A stretch of DNA of 64,000 nt from Parelaphostrongylus tenuis. Lineage: Eukaryota; Nematoda; Chromadorea; Rhabditida; Metastrongylidae. Below, piece after piece: positions 34,000 through 47,000 of the stretch; within the stretch, counting starts at the first letter, position 1, and every line of letters begins with the position of its first letter. The stretch lies in NCBI GenBank assembly GCA_019055375.1, contig JAHQIW010005416.1, positions 18,943 through 82,942 of the forward strand, given 5' to 3'. Under the pieces are notes generated by a model that saw only the letters and a list, made by a program, of their open reading frames with translations, did no database searches and had not been told where the DNA came from. The translations under genes were made by a program, and so were the position numbers.

Positions 34000-36900
34000 T
34001 AAGTGACTTATATATCAAGCGTGGACATGACGAATTTCTTTCCGAATCCTGTACAAATCATAGTGGCTTGTAGGTGACTGAGAATTTCCTCTTGTGGGAA
34101 TAATTTTGTTGCTTCTTTCATCGTCAGTAGTCTTTGTTGCTCTGCCTGTACATGTCAGTCAATTGATTGGGGGTGATATAATGCAGTTCTGACAATGACA
34201 ACAATCAGCTGAGTATACTAGTAACCTATTAGTACGAGTTCCTGTTTAACGACCTATTTGGTGACTCATCAGAGCCAATACCAATCGTGGAGGACATTGG
34301 AAAATATTGATCTCATCATTGTTTGAAAAGCTTTTCAGCTGGTTAGTCAACAAAAAGCTCTACAAATAAGTACAGTTTTTGAGCTGAAACATATACTAGC
34401 ATTTTTGATGTCATATTCTACTTCATCAACATATTTTCGAAGACACGCAGCTCGCAAAATTACAGCTTAAGGCAAACCTGTTTTCCCGTATCCGCTATGA
34501 GTTATACGTATTTTATATATGTCCGAAATTCCCTCAAGTCAGATACGTCTTGGTACTTCTTTCATCGACAGAACTCTCTGTTAGTGTTTGTGTATAGGAG
34601 TAACCGACCCGTCTGACTTATGAAGACTAGCAAACTTGCCCTAGTGATTGTTTTTTTTTCTTTAATTGGTGATTCCTTAGGAACTGCTTTCTAAATCATG
34701 CCTAGTACAACATCTATGATGGGAGACTATTGATTCAACATCTAATGAACAACTCTCAGCGGCGATGAATTTCTAGATCTCTGAGGCTTGATTTTCGCAA
34801 TTTTCGTGAATCTCATGTTTTGAATCCCAAGATAAACATCATGATTTTGCGTTTTTCAATGTGTTGATAACATGTGCACTGGCTGTCGCTCCGGATTGTG
34901 AAAGTTCCAGAGATTAGGCTTTTTGAGCACTAGACTGTCAAGGTAATCAAAGTAAAACTAGTCAAAAAGTAGGTAACCAAATCTGGAATGAAACTTGGAG
35001 CATACTGTCAAAACTATAGAGAGCACTTTTACTAAATCTCTCATTTCTCAACCCTCATATGTTCCACTTGTCGAATAATTATTCGGCTCCAGTCTCATAC
35101 GAGATAAACTGTATTTGTTATAATTCCCAAGATCGGCTATCTATCAACCTCGGTATTCTTAAATAATTCCTTGTTTTCCTTTTTTACCAAACACAAGGTT
35201 TTCATTGTACAGTTTCATCGTATAGCTTCACGTATCGCGTACTTTCCACCTGACTAACTATCATATAGGTGACCGCCTCAGCGAACGTTTGCATTCTCCT
35301 ATAGTCCACTTAACAAGTCTTTTCGCCTATTGATAGTTCTTTCAATCTATGAGCGACCCATTTAATCTCTATTCGTTTCACGGTCGATCTATATTCTATT
35401 GAATGTCGCAGATAGACTTAAAATCTGGGCATTTTGCTTGGCCGTGGTACTCTATGGTTGTTTGTATAGGATTTTCGACGTGATTGAAATAGCACCCCAC
35501 TTCGTGCTGGTGATACTGCGTTGGGAAGACCGCTTGAGTCGAAAAGGTATGTTTGAAGTTACCATCCATTAGTTTCTCAGGATGGCCCAAGTGTGGCCGA
35601 ACTTATTCCCTTCTGTATCCTTCTTCTCTGATGTCGTTATCCATGCTCATTCAACATAAAACGTACCATCAGTCAATACCATTTGTCCATTAGTGCACCA
35701 AGTATTCATATTTACCTGCGTTGTTTCCTTAAATTTATTTACGGCTACATCTTCTTGTCGTTGCTTTGAGCCCCTTGAGCATCGTCCTGCTTAACTGTTA
35801 ACTAAGAAGAAGTGTTCGCTTCAAATTTAACTCGAACTCGCCATGAATTCGTATGCTCTCGTCTCAGTTCGTTTAACACATAAAGTCTAGATGCACTGAG
35901 TGCAATTGTATCCCAAGAGAGTTGGGAATTAACGCAGACAAAATGCATAGATTCCAATAATTTTTCTTTCCTAAGGTTTATTAGCCGCGCAGAGATCTTT
36001 GTGCTGCACATTTAGTAATGAGTCAATGTCCATCTATAACAGATGTTGCGCCAAGCCATGAAAGCTTTCCATACTCTTACAAAAATCTATACATGCAAGT
36101 TTATTTCATGGAACTGCTGCTGATAAAGAGACTACCCACCACAGAGAATGTCACTACTAAAAAAGGCATGGAAATATTCATACATGAACACTGCAATTCG
36201 ACACTAAGAGTACGTTTTGGCCATTAGAAAATGATAAATCATAGATCAGAGAGATGCGTCCATTTTTCAACCCTATATTTTTTATAGTCCTCACATTTTA
36301 TTACCACAATCTTTTGCTGATGTTTTATCCAATATTAATTCCAGAATCCAAGATATGCATATCCTACGTATGACCGATGCTTTTTGCCCTAGAATTTGCA
36401 CTTCTCACCAACGAAAGCTTATTTTTCTTTTTCACTACTATTCAAATTTCGACAGCAAAGTATTGTACTTCCATTTCCACTAATTTTGTTGCAGAAGACT
36501 GTTGCACATTTTTTTCTTGGAGTACTCGCCGAACACGAGTTCAGTAAAAAATCTTCACTCATTCAATGTTTTGACGTCTTCGTTTTCTTTAAAGCCACCG
36601 TGCTTCGAGTTTCTTGTTCACAAACGTCCGTCTTTGCTATCCTATCCTACATATTGTCTTGTTCTCGATCAGCTGATACCGAATTCTCATGAAATGAAAT
36701 TACAATAATGTCTTTTTTCGTCCTTCTATTCTAGCGCTATCACACCACCACATTTGCTCTTCTATCCACGGGAACTTCATTTAGTTGACATTATTGGAAA
36801 AGTCCTTCCTTTCCCTTTTACAAGTGGCAATAAGATGGATTTCTTTCTGCATGGAATTTCCAAAGTTCTCAATCAAATAAAACTCGTGTGGTGAATACTA

Positions 36901-37050
36901 CTAGAGTAATATTTTCCTTCATCTTTGAATTGTTATTAAGTTAATTCACTACATGTACAGCCACCTATAGAGGTTTCCAGTAGCAATATGCACAAATTTG
37001 CCTTATTGGAACTGCGCTACTTTGCCATTCACAGTATCTTCATCCTCACT
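34000..37050. other. Intergenic stretch with nothing supported
   Basis: Only short overlapping ORFs on both strands, and no domain, RNA or clear repeat that I can name. Confidence 0.55.
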
Positions 37051-37057
37051 TGGGTGC

Positions 37058-37275
37058 CGCATCCGAATGGTTGTGGTGCTTGTTACGGCGGGGCGCGGGG
37101 TCGATTCCCACCTTCAACACTCTCCAGTAGGCAATAGCAAAAGCGCTATGCAACACCACAGCAAGGCTTTTCTCAGATTGCAAGGAGACGCACTCAACCA
37201 TTATTCTACGACATTTAAGAAGAAGATGAAATAACAATTCGAATGCCAGAAGTAGTGGAATCCGCACAGTGAGAA
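37058..37275 (+). repeat. SINE family S3 copy
   Basis: Head GCATCCGAATGGTTGTGGTG, B box GGGGTCGATTCCCACC, body GATTGCAAGGAGACGC and GAATGCCAGAAGTAG. Matches 40735-40945. Confidence 0.7.
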
Positions 37276-37849
37276 AAAAATCACACCGCAAAGATGGATC
37301 AAAGTTGAATGATGGTAAAACTCATTATTTGTGGTTCTCAAGTGAGATATGCTGACGGAAGACAACGTGCGTTCTAAGAGCACGATAAACTCATCAAAAC
37401 ACATATTTTCTGTGTCTGTATATTCTATTAGTTTATTGATACATAATCTTTCTCGTCGGTCACACGTTTCACCGCCAATAAAGGATATCGAACAGCGTTT
37501 CAGTTCAACATTCCTCATAATTTGGGACGAAATCGGATCGCCATGCAAGTGCATAATTTGATTTCCCTTAATTTCTCACCTGTGGCGCTTCAATAATTCC
37601 CTCTCAAAGTTGTTGTAAGGCAGCACTGCTGGACCAGTCACCACTAATAGCATCATAAACTTCGTCACGTTACTTTAGTTCACTTTATTTAGACTATTCA
37701 AGAGTAGGCAGAGAAGGTTTTTCAGTGTTCCTCATATCTTCAACTTTTTTAGTGTTAAATCTATGGAGCAGTCAATGATTCTTTTCTCAGCAGTGTTCCC
37801 ATTTCTCCTTCATGGAGTGATAAAGTAAATTCGCCTAAATGAATCTTCG

Positions 37850-38290
37850 AAGCATTACGAAGCACATCTTTTGGGACCACATCGGGCCGATCACTGGGAC
37901 TTGTTGCCAGCCGGAGAGACAATCAACGCCAAGCGCCACTGTGATCACCTAGACTAGTGCAATCGGGCCTTGCCACTTCGACGTCGCTGCAGTCTCATCC
38001 TGCTGCAAGACAACGCGTGGCTGCATGTCGCCAAACTGGAAAAGAGAAAGTTAACCAATCTGGGGTGATGAGAGCTGCTGAATCATCCGCCGCGCAGTCC
38101 TGAATTGTCGTCGTCTGACCATCATCTCTTCCGGTCGCTGGAGCATTTCCTGAGCGACAATAAATTCCGGGACATCAATCATTTGCATCGAGGATTGACA
38201 ACTTTCCCTGATCCATGGATAACGACTTCTATGAGCACGGTACTTTACATGCTGTGATGAGCAATTTTGATTTCTTCTGATCAATAAATT
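37850..38290 (+). pseudogene. mariner transposase fossil
   Basis: Plus-strand pieces WDLLPAGETINAKRH, LILLQDNAWLHVAKLEKRK and NHPPRSPELSSSDHHLFRSL match the end of mariner transposases. DNAxxHVA is the second catalytic Asp block and SPDLxPxDxHLF the third. In-frame stops; only the C-terminal half remains. Confidence 0.75.
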
Positions 38291-38649
38291 TGATGTTCAA
38301 AAGTTATGCGAAGACCTGATACTATCTCACTTACATGCCGGCATGATTTTTCTCTTGATTCGTCACATAGTCATGCTCGCTATCAATGACAAAAACATTG
38401 AACAAGCATAGAAACCTGTTAACCATTGTATGGTATTGTCCATTATTGTTGAATATTGTATGAATCATCGTCCGTTTCTTCTATGTCCATCTTCAGTAGC
38501 ATTATAAGTACTTTTTTTTTACTATCGGACAGGCAAATTTGAAGAGACCTTTCCTGCTGTACAAAGACTTCATGTTTTATGCGTGTCGAGCATTTCGCAT
38601 CTATATTTTTACTAGACTTCTTCCTAAACTTTTACTAGCTGTTAAATAG

Positions 38650-39650
38650 CATAAGTCTCTTAGATTTCGAAAATGTTTTTTTTTTTCGTGAAAACTTTCT
38701 GACAGCGCTGTACTAGGAAGTAAAATTATGTTTCACTCGCATTGCGCGTTATCGCGCGTATTTTTCTCTAAACAGAGCTCTTTTCCTAGAATACTAGTTG
38801 TCGTTCGATAGCCTAACTCTCAAAATTTTGAAAATGTACTTGATTTTCACAGAGATCTCTGTACAGCAATGTAGCAGGGAAAATAAAACTATGTTTCACA
38901 CGTGTCACGACTATCGCAATTATTTATTTGAAATTTTTTCTCCGCTCCGTGGAGAATTGTTTGTCCTATTGCTTGTACAGCTTAGGCTTTTAATTTTCTT
39001 CTTGAATCGGCAGATGGACCGCTATTAAGCCAGAGCCTAATCCTATGCAACAGAAATATTTGAGTGTGTAGAGAAAATCTTAAAGTATCAAAGTCATATG
39101 TTAACCTGGAGTTTATTCGAAGTGCAGAAAAATCCTAACTTCAATAACGAAAATGGCACTCCAAATGTGAATCGGCTATTGAATCACAGTCACTCAAATC
39201 TAACCGACAAGTAATACGCGACGTGTTTGAAACTCAAACTTATTTCCACTGCCACAGTGCAGTAAGACAATCACAATACAAGCATTTTGTTGAATCACCT
39301 AAACTTACATCATCAAATGGTTACTAATAGTCTAAGGAAAGGTCTCTGTACTGGGAGAATTAGAGGTGTGAGAAACACATATCCATTTTCTTTGCTACAA
39401 CTTCTGAAAAAAAATCTTCTAAAGAACGGATGTATTTTTTTGAAAGGAGATTTACGATATCGATCCGGTACTAATAATCTATGGGGGAGCTTTATCTTGC
39501 GAGACATAAACGCGATAAGGCGTGACACGTTTAGAACACAAATTTTTTTTTCGCTACAGCCCTGTAAGGAAGCCTTTTTGAAAAAGAAGTACATTTTTGA
39601 ATTCTCTGAGGTTCAAACCTTGGAATGAGTATTTAAAGTTTTGCGGAGAA
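38650..39650 (+). repeat. Dispersed repeat M1-related region
   Basis: Repeats the M1 phrases TTTCACTCGCATTG..GTATTTTTCTC..AACAGAGCTCTTTTCCT and GGTTACTAATAGTCTAAGGAAAG. Two partial copies appear to lie in series. Confidence 0.45.
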
Positions 39651-40039
39651 TCTTTTTTTTTAGCAGAAATTCTTTTTCGGAAGTGCCTGTCCGATAGCAG
39701 AAAACCACTACATTTTATTGCGTACAATGAGACGAGTCAACATTTTTTTGGTCGATGAATAGAACGACCTAAATTTCAACCGTTCAAATAATGATTCACG
39801 TATTCGTGTGATTCATCATGACCAAAGTCCTTCCCTCTAAGTTATCCCGCCCTCTCCTTTAGAGCGTTTTCTTTTTTTGTTCTCTATGGGATTTCTGTAC
39901 TTTTGAGATCGTGTGTATCCTTTACGATCTTCCATGTTTGTTCCATGTGAATCAAACGTTCACAACTTATGTGAAAGACTTATTCTCTTACAACCACATT
40001 ACTGTCAGTCTTCGTTGAGGTTCATAGGGTGTGCAATTA

Positions 40040-40170
40040 TATCTTGGCTATTGATAATCAATCACAATTCATTTTTATTTGACCGCCTCTTATGGTGGTA
40101 TGATGTTACAATAAACCCAATGATGTAGAGTGGACGCAAACGGTATTTGCACTTCACTCTACATCATATC
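40040..40170 (-). repeat. SINE family S2 tail with palindromic end
   Basis: 40030-40120 matches the S2 tail seen at 17510-17580. 40121-40170 is a palindrome (ATGATGTAGAGTGGACGC / CACTCTACATCAT), so two tails meet head to head. Confidence 0.55.
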
Positions 40171-40544
40171 TTGGCTTTTATATCCGGCGATTGTATAGGT
40201 GACGTCGGATCATTGAAGCATGCGGGATGAAAAAAGCCAACTTTTGGTAAGACTAACTGTACAAGCTTTAGTCATGTCGACATGCTACCAGTCGTTAAGT
40301 AAGCTGTAATGTATTGGAAGATCAAGTCGATGTTAAATATGTAGTACCACGTAGAAGACACGGGTGGTAATGATTGTTGTGAGTAGTCAGACAACATGGA
40401 GGCTCGCGACCTTCGAATTTTTTATGGTAATCAACTTCGGGTGATCAAGTTCCTCCTGAATGATTGCACAGAACCATGCTTATATAGAAATTGACGCCGA
40501 ACAGAAAATCACCGCAGGTTAGGTGATAAACGTCATTTTGATGC

Positions 40545-40720
40545 TCACCGCGCGACGTCAAATCTCACTCAGCTGCTGTGATGGCGGCGTCAAGTCTCGT
40601 GGGAGAGCAGGCAGACAGCAGGACATGCGTGCACAGCCTGTCTGGCCGCTTGTCTGACTGCGGCACAATGGCAGAACGACACCGCCTGCCTATCAACGCT
40701 GTTCCTCAAAGGGTTAATAA
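40545..40720 (+). repeat. GC-rich dispersed repeat G1, copy
   Basis: Blocks CTCACTCAGCTGCTGTGATG, GGCGGCGTC, GTCTCGTGGGAGAGCAGG and ATCAACGCTG. Directly followed by an S3 SINE. Confidence 0.6.
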
Positions 40721-40734
40721 CAATATAGGAGAGG

Positions 40735-40945
40735 CCGCAGCCAAGTGGTTGTGGTGGTCGTTGCGACGAGGTGCGAGGCTGACCCCCACCCCCAACACGC
40801 TCTCAGTCAATAACGAACACCGTCGCCAAGACATCTTCGAGATTGCAAGAGGACGTGCTCAACCAGCATTTTACGACATTCAAGAAGAGATCGGGAAACG
40901 AATTGAATGCCAGAAGTACTTAGATCCACACAGTTGAAAAAAAGT
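40735..40945 (+). repeat. SINE family S3 copy
   Basis: GCCGCAGCCAAGTGGTTGTG head, GAGATTGCAAGAGGACGTGC and GAATGCCAGAAGTACTTAG body. Lies just upstream of the TTR gene start. Confidence 0.65.
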
Positions 40946-41070
40946 GTGAGACTGATCACATGAAGTAATAAACTAAAGAAATCAACCATAATAACGACAA
41001 TAATTTTTCTGACACAATTTTGTTGCGTAGTGTAACGTGCGCTCTCTGTATTTTGTGTTCATAAGTTACG

Positions 41071-41094
41071 CTATTTGTAGTTTTCACCTCAATA
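41071..41094 (+). promoter_or_regulatory. Likely spliced-leader acceptor of the TTR gene
   Basis: CTATTTGTAG ends at 41080, followed by a 14-nt leader and then the ATG at 41095. This is the usual layout of a nematode SL acceptor. Inferred from position and sequence only. Confidence 0.45.
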
Positions 41095-44000
41095 ATGATT
41101 GACAGCGATATGTTCCAGATGCTATTGCTTGTGCTTTCTACTCTGATTCCTCTTTCTTTTGCTGGCAAAGAGTGCGTTTGGATATTAGGGCGTGTTCAAT
41201 GCGAGCACGATCCCACAAAAAATCTCAACGTTGAGGTTAGTTTCAATTTCGACAGCTGTTAATTCAAAACCCTATTGATCGTCAATTTTGCATAGATATT
41301 TCGCTCTGGTTTTCAAAAGCACGCCATTGTGTTGAGCAATATTCATTCCTTGAAAAGTTCTCAGTGTCTATACTCCCGATTGAATACGAAAACAACCTCA
41401 TTGACCGTTTATTGCGTGTAAACCTGATTACATTACTACTAGCTATCTAAGTGCATTGCAGTCTAATTAAAAGTGATCAAATTGTCCTGCCATTATCATA
41501 GAATTAGGTTTTGAACACGGCAAAGTTTCTATGAGGAAGTGCCTACATGTGGCTCAAAAAATTCGATAGCTGTCATTCGACATTCGTACAATCGAAGATA
41601 AGGTGCAAATCCTTTATCTTATTCATTTTGCAGCTCTTCAGAGAAAAATCATTCAATAACTTGAATTTTGACGACTTTAACATCATGTTTTTCTTCTCAG
41701 AGTGCTGTAGCAGTAAACATGATTACGTTCCACACTCGACGCGCATTTTTTTTTTGTTCAGTTAATATTTGCGGATGGTCTTTCAACAGACTTTCAGAAA
41801 TTGTTTGATAGCATTAATTTTGCCGATTCAGGACCTATTTTTGGTTCTCAAAAGATCTTCGTAAAGCATTACAAGAGCGAAATAAAGATTGCATCATACA
41901 TACATAGGATTAGACTAAACTTTAAGCTCCATAGCGGGTATATTTAGCAATGCGAAAACAAAAGCCCTGAACCCGTACAGTGTAGAACAAATTTTTTTTT
42001 TCAAATTTTACTTCTTTTTCTGTCTGTCCTACTGCTACTTTTATTTCCATTTACAAACTGTGGAAATTCTTTGAAACCTAACAGAAAATTCTTGATGAAA
42101 TGCTAAAATTTGCCCCTGGGGCGGTTATGAGATCGCACAATCGCGAAGCGCAATTCAAGAGACTCGATATGCGCGCCAAATTAGAAGCTCAATTTTATCT
42201 TCTCTGCTCCAGCGCAATAAGAAGCCTTTTACATAAGCAAAGTACAGTATCAAAATTAGTGAGATGTAAGCTATTAAGTGACTGCTAAAAGTCTGAAAAA
42301 AAGGAAACGTCTTTTTCTCGTCTTCCTTATGGAGCCAAAATCGAGATTTTTTCCATAAAAATTTTATTCGAACAGCTGACATTCGGCGATTTAGCCTTCT
42401 TCAGAGCCTGGAAGTATCAGTTTATCCACGGTCCAATCAGCCAATTACCTCCAATACTTCAGTAGAATTAGATACCAAATTTAGATTTCAATCATATCAA
42501 GCACAGAACAATCTTTGACACACTCACCGCTTTTCATGATTCGTCTCTAAAATTATCTACCTGGAGACCACCAGACAGCGATCACACGGATGTCGTTGTA
42601 CACCTTCTGCATCAAAATAACAGTCTTGTATACTACCTCAAATCACGTGTGATTGAGAGGCATTCCTCCCTTTGGTTCATGTTTGGAATGGAAATATTCA
42701 TCTAAAACTCTTCTGAAATTTACGGGCTTATGTTTTATGTTCCTCTGCGAGGATGGTGACTACTTCGAAATTATCTCCGTTATGCGTCTGTATCCTATGC
42801 AAGCCCAGCGGTGTTTTTGGTCTAAAGCTATCTTTGCCGTCTAGATGTACATTTCTGCGGGAACAAAGTGGCTCACCGCTTTTGCCGATATATTTTTCAC
42901 CGCACGCTGTCTATGTATAATGCAAGGGTGCTAAAATGTGCTAACGGTACAGATGATGATTGCGTGAGCATAAGCACAGTTTACTCAATTGCTTGTAAAG
43001 TGTGCGGCAAAAAATACATTGACAAAACGGGCAGGTTATTTCCTATCCTCCTAAAAGATTACTTAGAATGGCAAGAATAACTCTAGTTCAAGTATCCTGT
43101 CGCACATGGACACAGATGCATAATGGAGTACATTTCGAAATAGAAGTCACCATTCTCGCACAATATCAAAATATCAGCGTGTAGGATTTTAGGAACGTTT
43201 TGGATAGATATCATCAGCTCAAGCATAGGCCTCAGGGAAAAATGCCTTGTAATCAGTCAATCGTGATATAAGACAACATATAAAACTCAATGCGGAAGAT
43301 GCATGACGAGTCCATGTGATTTCTGTGGTCCTCCTATGAAAAACCCAGTAGAGGACTTATGAAAAGTGGTGAGTATGTAGAAGGTCGTTTTGTGTTTGAT
43401 GCGTAAAATCTAGGTTCAGTGTTTCCTTTTAATAAAGTATTGGAGGTGTTTGGCTTAGTGGACTGTAGACAACCTGATCTTTCCAGACGTTGAGAGAGAC
43501 GAAAACCCCGAAGCGTCGTTTGTTTGGATACTATGTTATAAGAACCTCGTGCTTAGTTCAATAAGAAGAACAAGAAATCATTGAAGAATGCCGGAGTTAA
43601 TTGATTGCCGGTTCTAGAAATTACTCCTATTACATTATGATTATCCTCAACAATAATAAAATCAGATTGCCGATTGCGTTAGTCTGAATTCTAACCCATA
43701 AAAATTTATTGAATGTGTTTGAAGATTCGAGTGTGGGATCGTGACGCTCCAGGACCACTCAAGCTCATCGATCCGGACGATCTCATGGGGTAAGTAGCAT
43801 CAATAGACTTGACTGTACATGAAGTCTGGTAAGGGATGTTGTACAGCTCGAGACACGTGTTGTCCTTGCAGACTCATCAGCCGGGCAGAACCCGTCGTCT
43901 GTCGATCTTTTTATAGTCAGTTCTCTCGGTAGCCTTACACTCTTTAGAGAAAGTTATCGACGACGTACGCTTTACACTCTATGTCAAGTGAAACATTCAC

Positions 44001-47000
44001 CTAACACAGAGTGTTGTGATAAAAGTACCAGCCAGCTAGCAATCGAGTGCGAAACACTCTGTGTTAGGTGAATGTTTTACTTGACATAGATTGTGAAGCG
44101 TACGTCGTCGACAACTCTCTATAAGAAGTGTAAGGCTCTCGAGAGAACTGACTGTAAAAAGATCGACAGACGACGGGTTCTGCCCGGCTGATGAGTCTGT
44201 AAGGACGAAACACGTGTCTCGGGCTGTACAAGAGCCCTTACCAGACCACATGACATGTTGGCTCAAATAATGATGAAAGGATATCTCGAAATTTGAGCGT
44301 GGTCTAAACAAAGCACTCGAGATAAAGGTGTACATGAAGTTATAATACACCTTGCCGGAAGTCGGTGACTTTTTAAAATAATGCCTTCCTTGTAAGAAAC
44401 TGAACATACTGTGGAATGAGGACTGACCTATTTGGGGCGGTAACCGTTTTCTGCTGACATATCCTTCGAATGACGTGCCATTGGAGTACTCTTGCAATGT
44501 GCAAAGAAAGACATTTTTGTTGCCAACATTTAATTGCCTTGTTTGATTTGAACACGCAGAGTTGTGTTGTTTTACTTTTAGATCTAATGTCCTCTCATCC
44601 ATACAATATTACTAAATGTACTGGCTGGGAGTTTGCTCGCCTTGTAATTTTCGCCACGCGGGGTTTTAGCTCCTTTTCGCCGTAGATCGAGCAGCCTCAA
44701 ACTTGGGTGATTAGACATTATATACAATATAATAATACAACGACAACAACTAACGATATTGATAAATGTGTATACAAGTTAGATGGATGATATGCGAGCA
44801 ATAATAGAGTATCAAAGCAGTCATGTAAGCGATGAGGAACAGACTCCGACATACACAACAGCAACAAAGAAGATAGTAAGACGACTGAGATGGAGCAACC
44901 ACTCTCCTACGCCTGCTGGTGAATGACGGTCGGCGTCGCTCCGCCCATCGCCCATGGGTGTGCTGCGTCGACGAGGCGTTCGCATCTCGACGGCGTATAG
45001 ATTCATTGAGTCGGATAATTGAGTCGAATGGGTCGACTTTGTTGACGCTCACAAGCTACTGAATGACTACAAGAAGTGGGAAGCGTAAAAGCTGTGTTCG
45101 CAGATAATGGCGCTGATTGACGTTTATACATTAGTATGCTAATGTACAAAACGAGCAGATACGGGCGCTTGTCGAAGCATTCACGTCGTCCCGATAGTGT
45201 TGAAGTCCTGCCACTTCATATTCGTTCGTTTTTTTTATGATTTGCCCCATAAATTCTTTTCTATGATAGTGCTGAGGCGGCACATCGCTACGTCACGACA
45301 AGTCCTTAGCCTAATGAAGGTCATATCTCACTCAGCTATTATAATGGCGGCGTCGTGTCCCTTGAGAAAGCAGACAGTTAGCCAGACATGCAGATGCCGC
45401 CCTCCTGACTGCCGTGTAAGCGACGGCGCGATGCCATCTGTCTATCAACGCTGGTGCTCAAAACTAAAAACACATATGCATTCAATCACCTTAAACCATT
45501 TTTGATGAGTTTAAATGCTTAGCGCCTTTCTCAAGAATTAGTCAACGCCGGAAACTTTATTCTCATTCCTTTATGTTCACAGTTCAGTGCATCAGCACAC
45601 GGCTAGAAATTTGCCGAAAATTCACGCGATCGTCATCGGAATTTGTGTTGCTGTGGATGTGCTGAAAAAATAAGCTACATATGTACCACAACGAGTGTGA
45701 ACCACTGTTAATATCGACTCAAATCATTGCCTTTAAACAAGACAAAGACATCGAAAAATTAGCCGAGTAAAATTTATATATCAACCTCTATGCCAAGTCA
45801 TATAGGACTATCGAATGTTCATGCCGAGGTTCATCGAAATCGATTTTCAAAGTTTAATTGAACTTCATACCAGCTGATAATGATACCAACTACTGCAGGA
45901 TGGACTGCTCCGTGAGAAATAAAAACAAAATACCATGAGAAATATGTATTTTCGACAACCGTTCTGTAAATAAGAGTATCGCCTAATAAGGTTCCTTAAT
46001 TTAGCGGGGCTTTTCCATAGAAGATTCGACCTAAACGAAACAAATATGAAAACCACAATGAGTATTAACGACTGTGGACGTCGATTCAAATCATCGGCTC
46101 TGAAGAAGACGAAGACATCAAAACGTTAACCGGATAAAATCCATGTATCAACCTTGCGATTGTGTTAAATCATACAAGAAACCATTATTGACTGTTCGTG
46201 CAGAGTTTCAAAAAGAGTAGATTCTCAAAATGCAGATCTCGCTTGTACGTGTTATTGGGCCATAATCACCTTCCAGCAATCTCAAGTTATTAACATCTTT
46301 TATTTAGGTGCCTAATTTTTTTCTAAGCAAGGGATACGATGTAAAAAATAACCACATTCAAACTAAGGCTGCATAGCATAACCATTAAACAGTTGGGTAT
46401 TATATAAAATTCAACTGTATAATTTTAACCACAGCTTCAGCTTAAGTGGGGACTGACCTTGATTTTGCTCCCTAGTTCAATCCCTTGACGGCTGATTGCT
46501 GACAACCAGCAAATAGCGTCGAAAAAAGCTAGAGGTAACATCTTGATGCTGTTTTGCGAATGCGTGCAGCCGCACAAAGGCCTAGTGGCGGTTCGAGTCT
46601 ATGACATGAAAGAAGTTCTCTCGATTTTTGCATTCTTGGATGCATACTTGACATCAAAGTCTTTAGTTTTCACGAAAGAAGGATGAATCTCCAATGTAAG
46701 TATATCATATTCGTACCTATAAACATCATGTATTCCCAATTTGGAGGTAAATCATCGCTGGAAAACAAGGTCGATAAACATGATTATTGTTATGCTTTTA
46801 GTGTAACGTTTTCGACAGACGATGGACGATTTCAACTGGATGGATGTGGTGACGATTTCGATTGGATTCCTGGGCTGTCAAATAAACCGGAGCCGTATGT
46901 AGAGGTAATGAAATATCTTTGATGTAAAGTCTTTTTTGATTACAATTGTTCTTATCTCTCCCTCCAACTCAAAGGAGATGCAGTGATATAATTGCTTATG

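Larger units (their letters stand above)
43824..44340. mobile_element. Inverted-repeat element with two outward hammerheads (TTR intron 2)
   Basis: Arms 43824-44016 and 44054-44246 are reverse complements of about 190 nt with a spacer near 37 nt. Each arm ends in GTCTGGTAAGGG / CCCTTACCAGAC and holds a hammerhead read outward. The left one (43846-43886, minus) has lost part of GAAA; the right one (44182-44224, plus) is complete. The right flank CTCAAATAATGATGAAAGGA..TTTGAGCGTGGTC recurs at 21.5 and, more diverged, at 60.3-60.65 kb. Confidence 0.8.

Noticed and set aside
44036..44602. 188-aa minus ORF, the longest in the window
   Set aside because: It runs through one arm of the inverted hammerhead repeat; a by-product of the repeat with no domain.
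44750..45052. Arg/Ser-rich minus ORF with a Cys-rich hydrophobic stretch
   Set aside because: Composition comes from a locally GC-rich stretch; no family match and no splice support.
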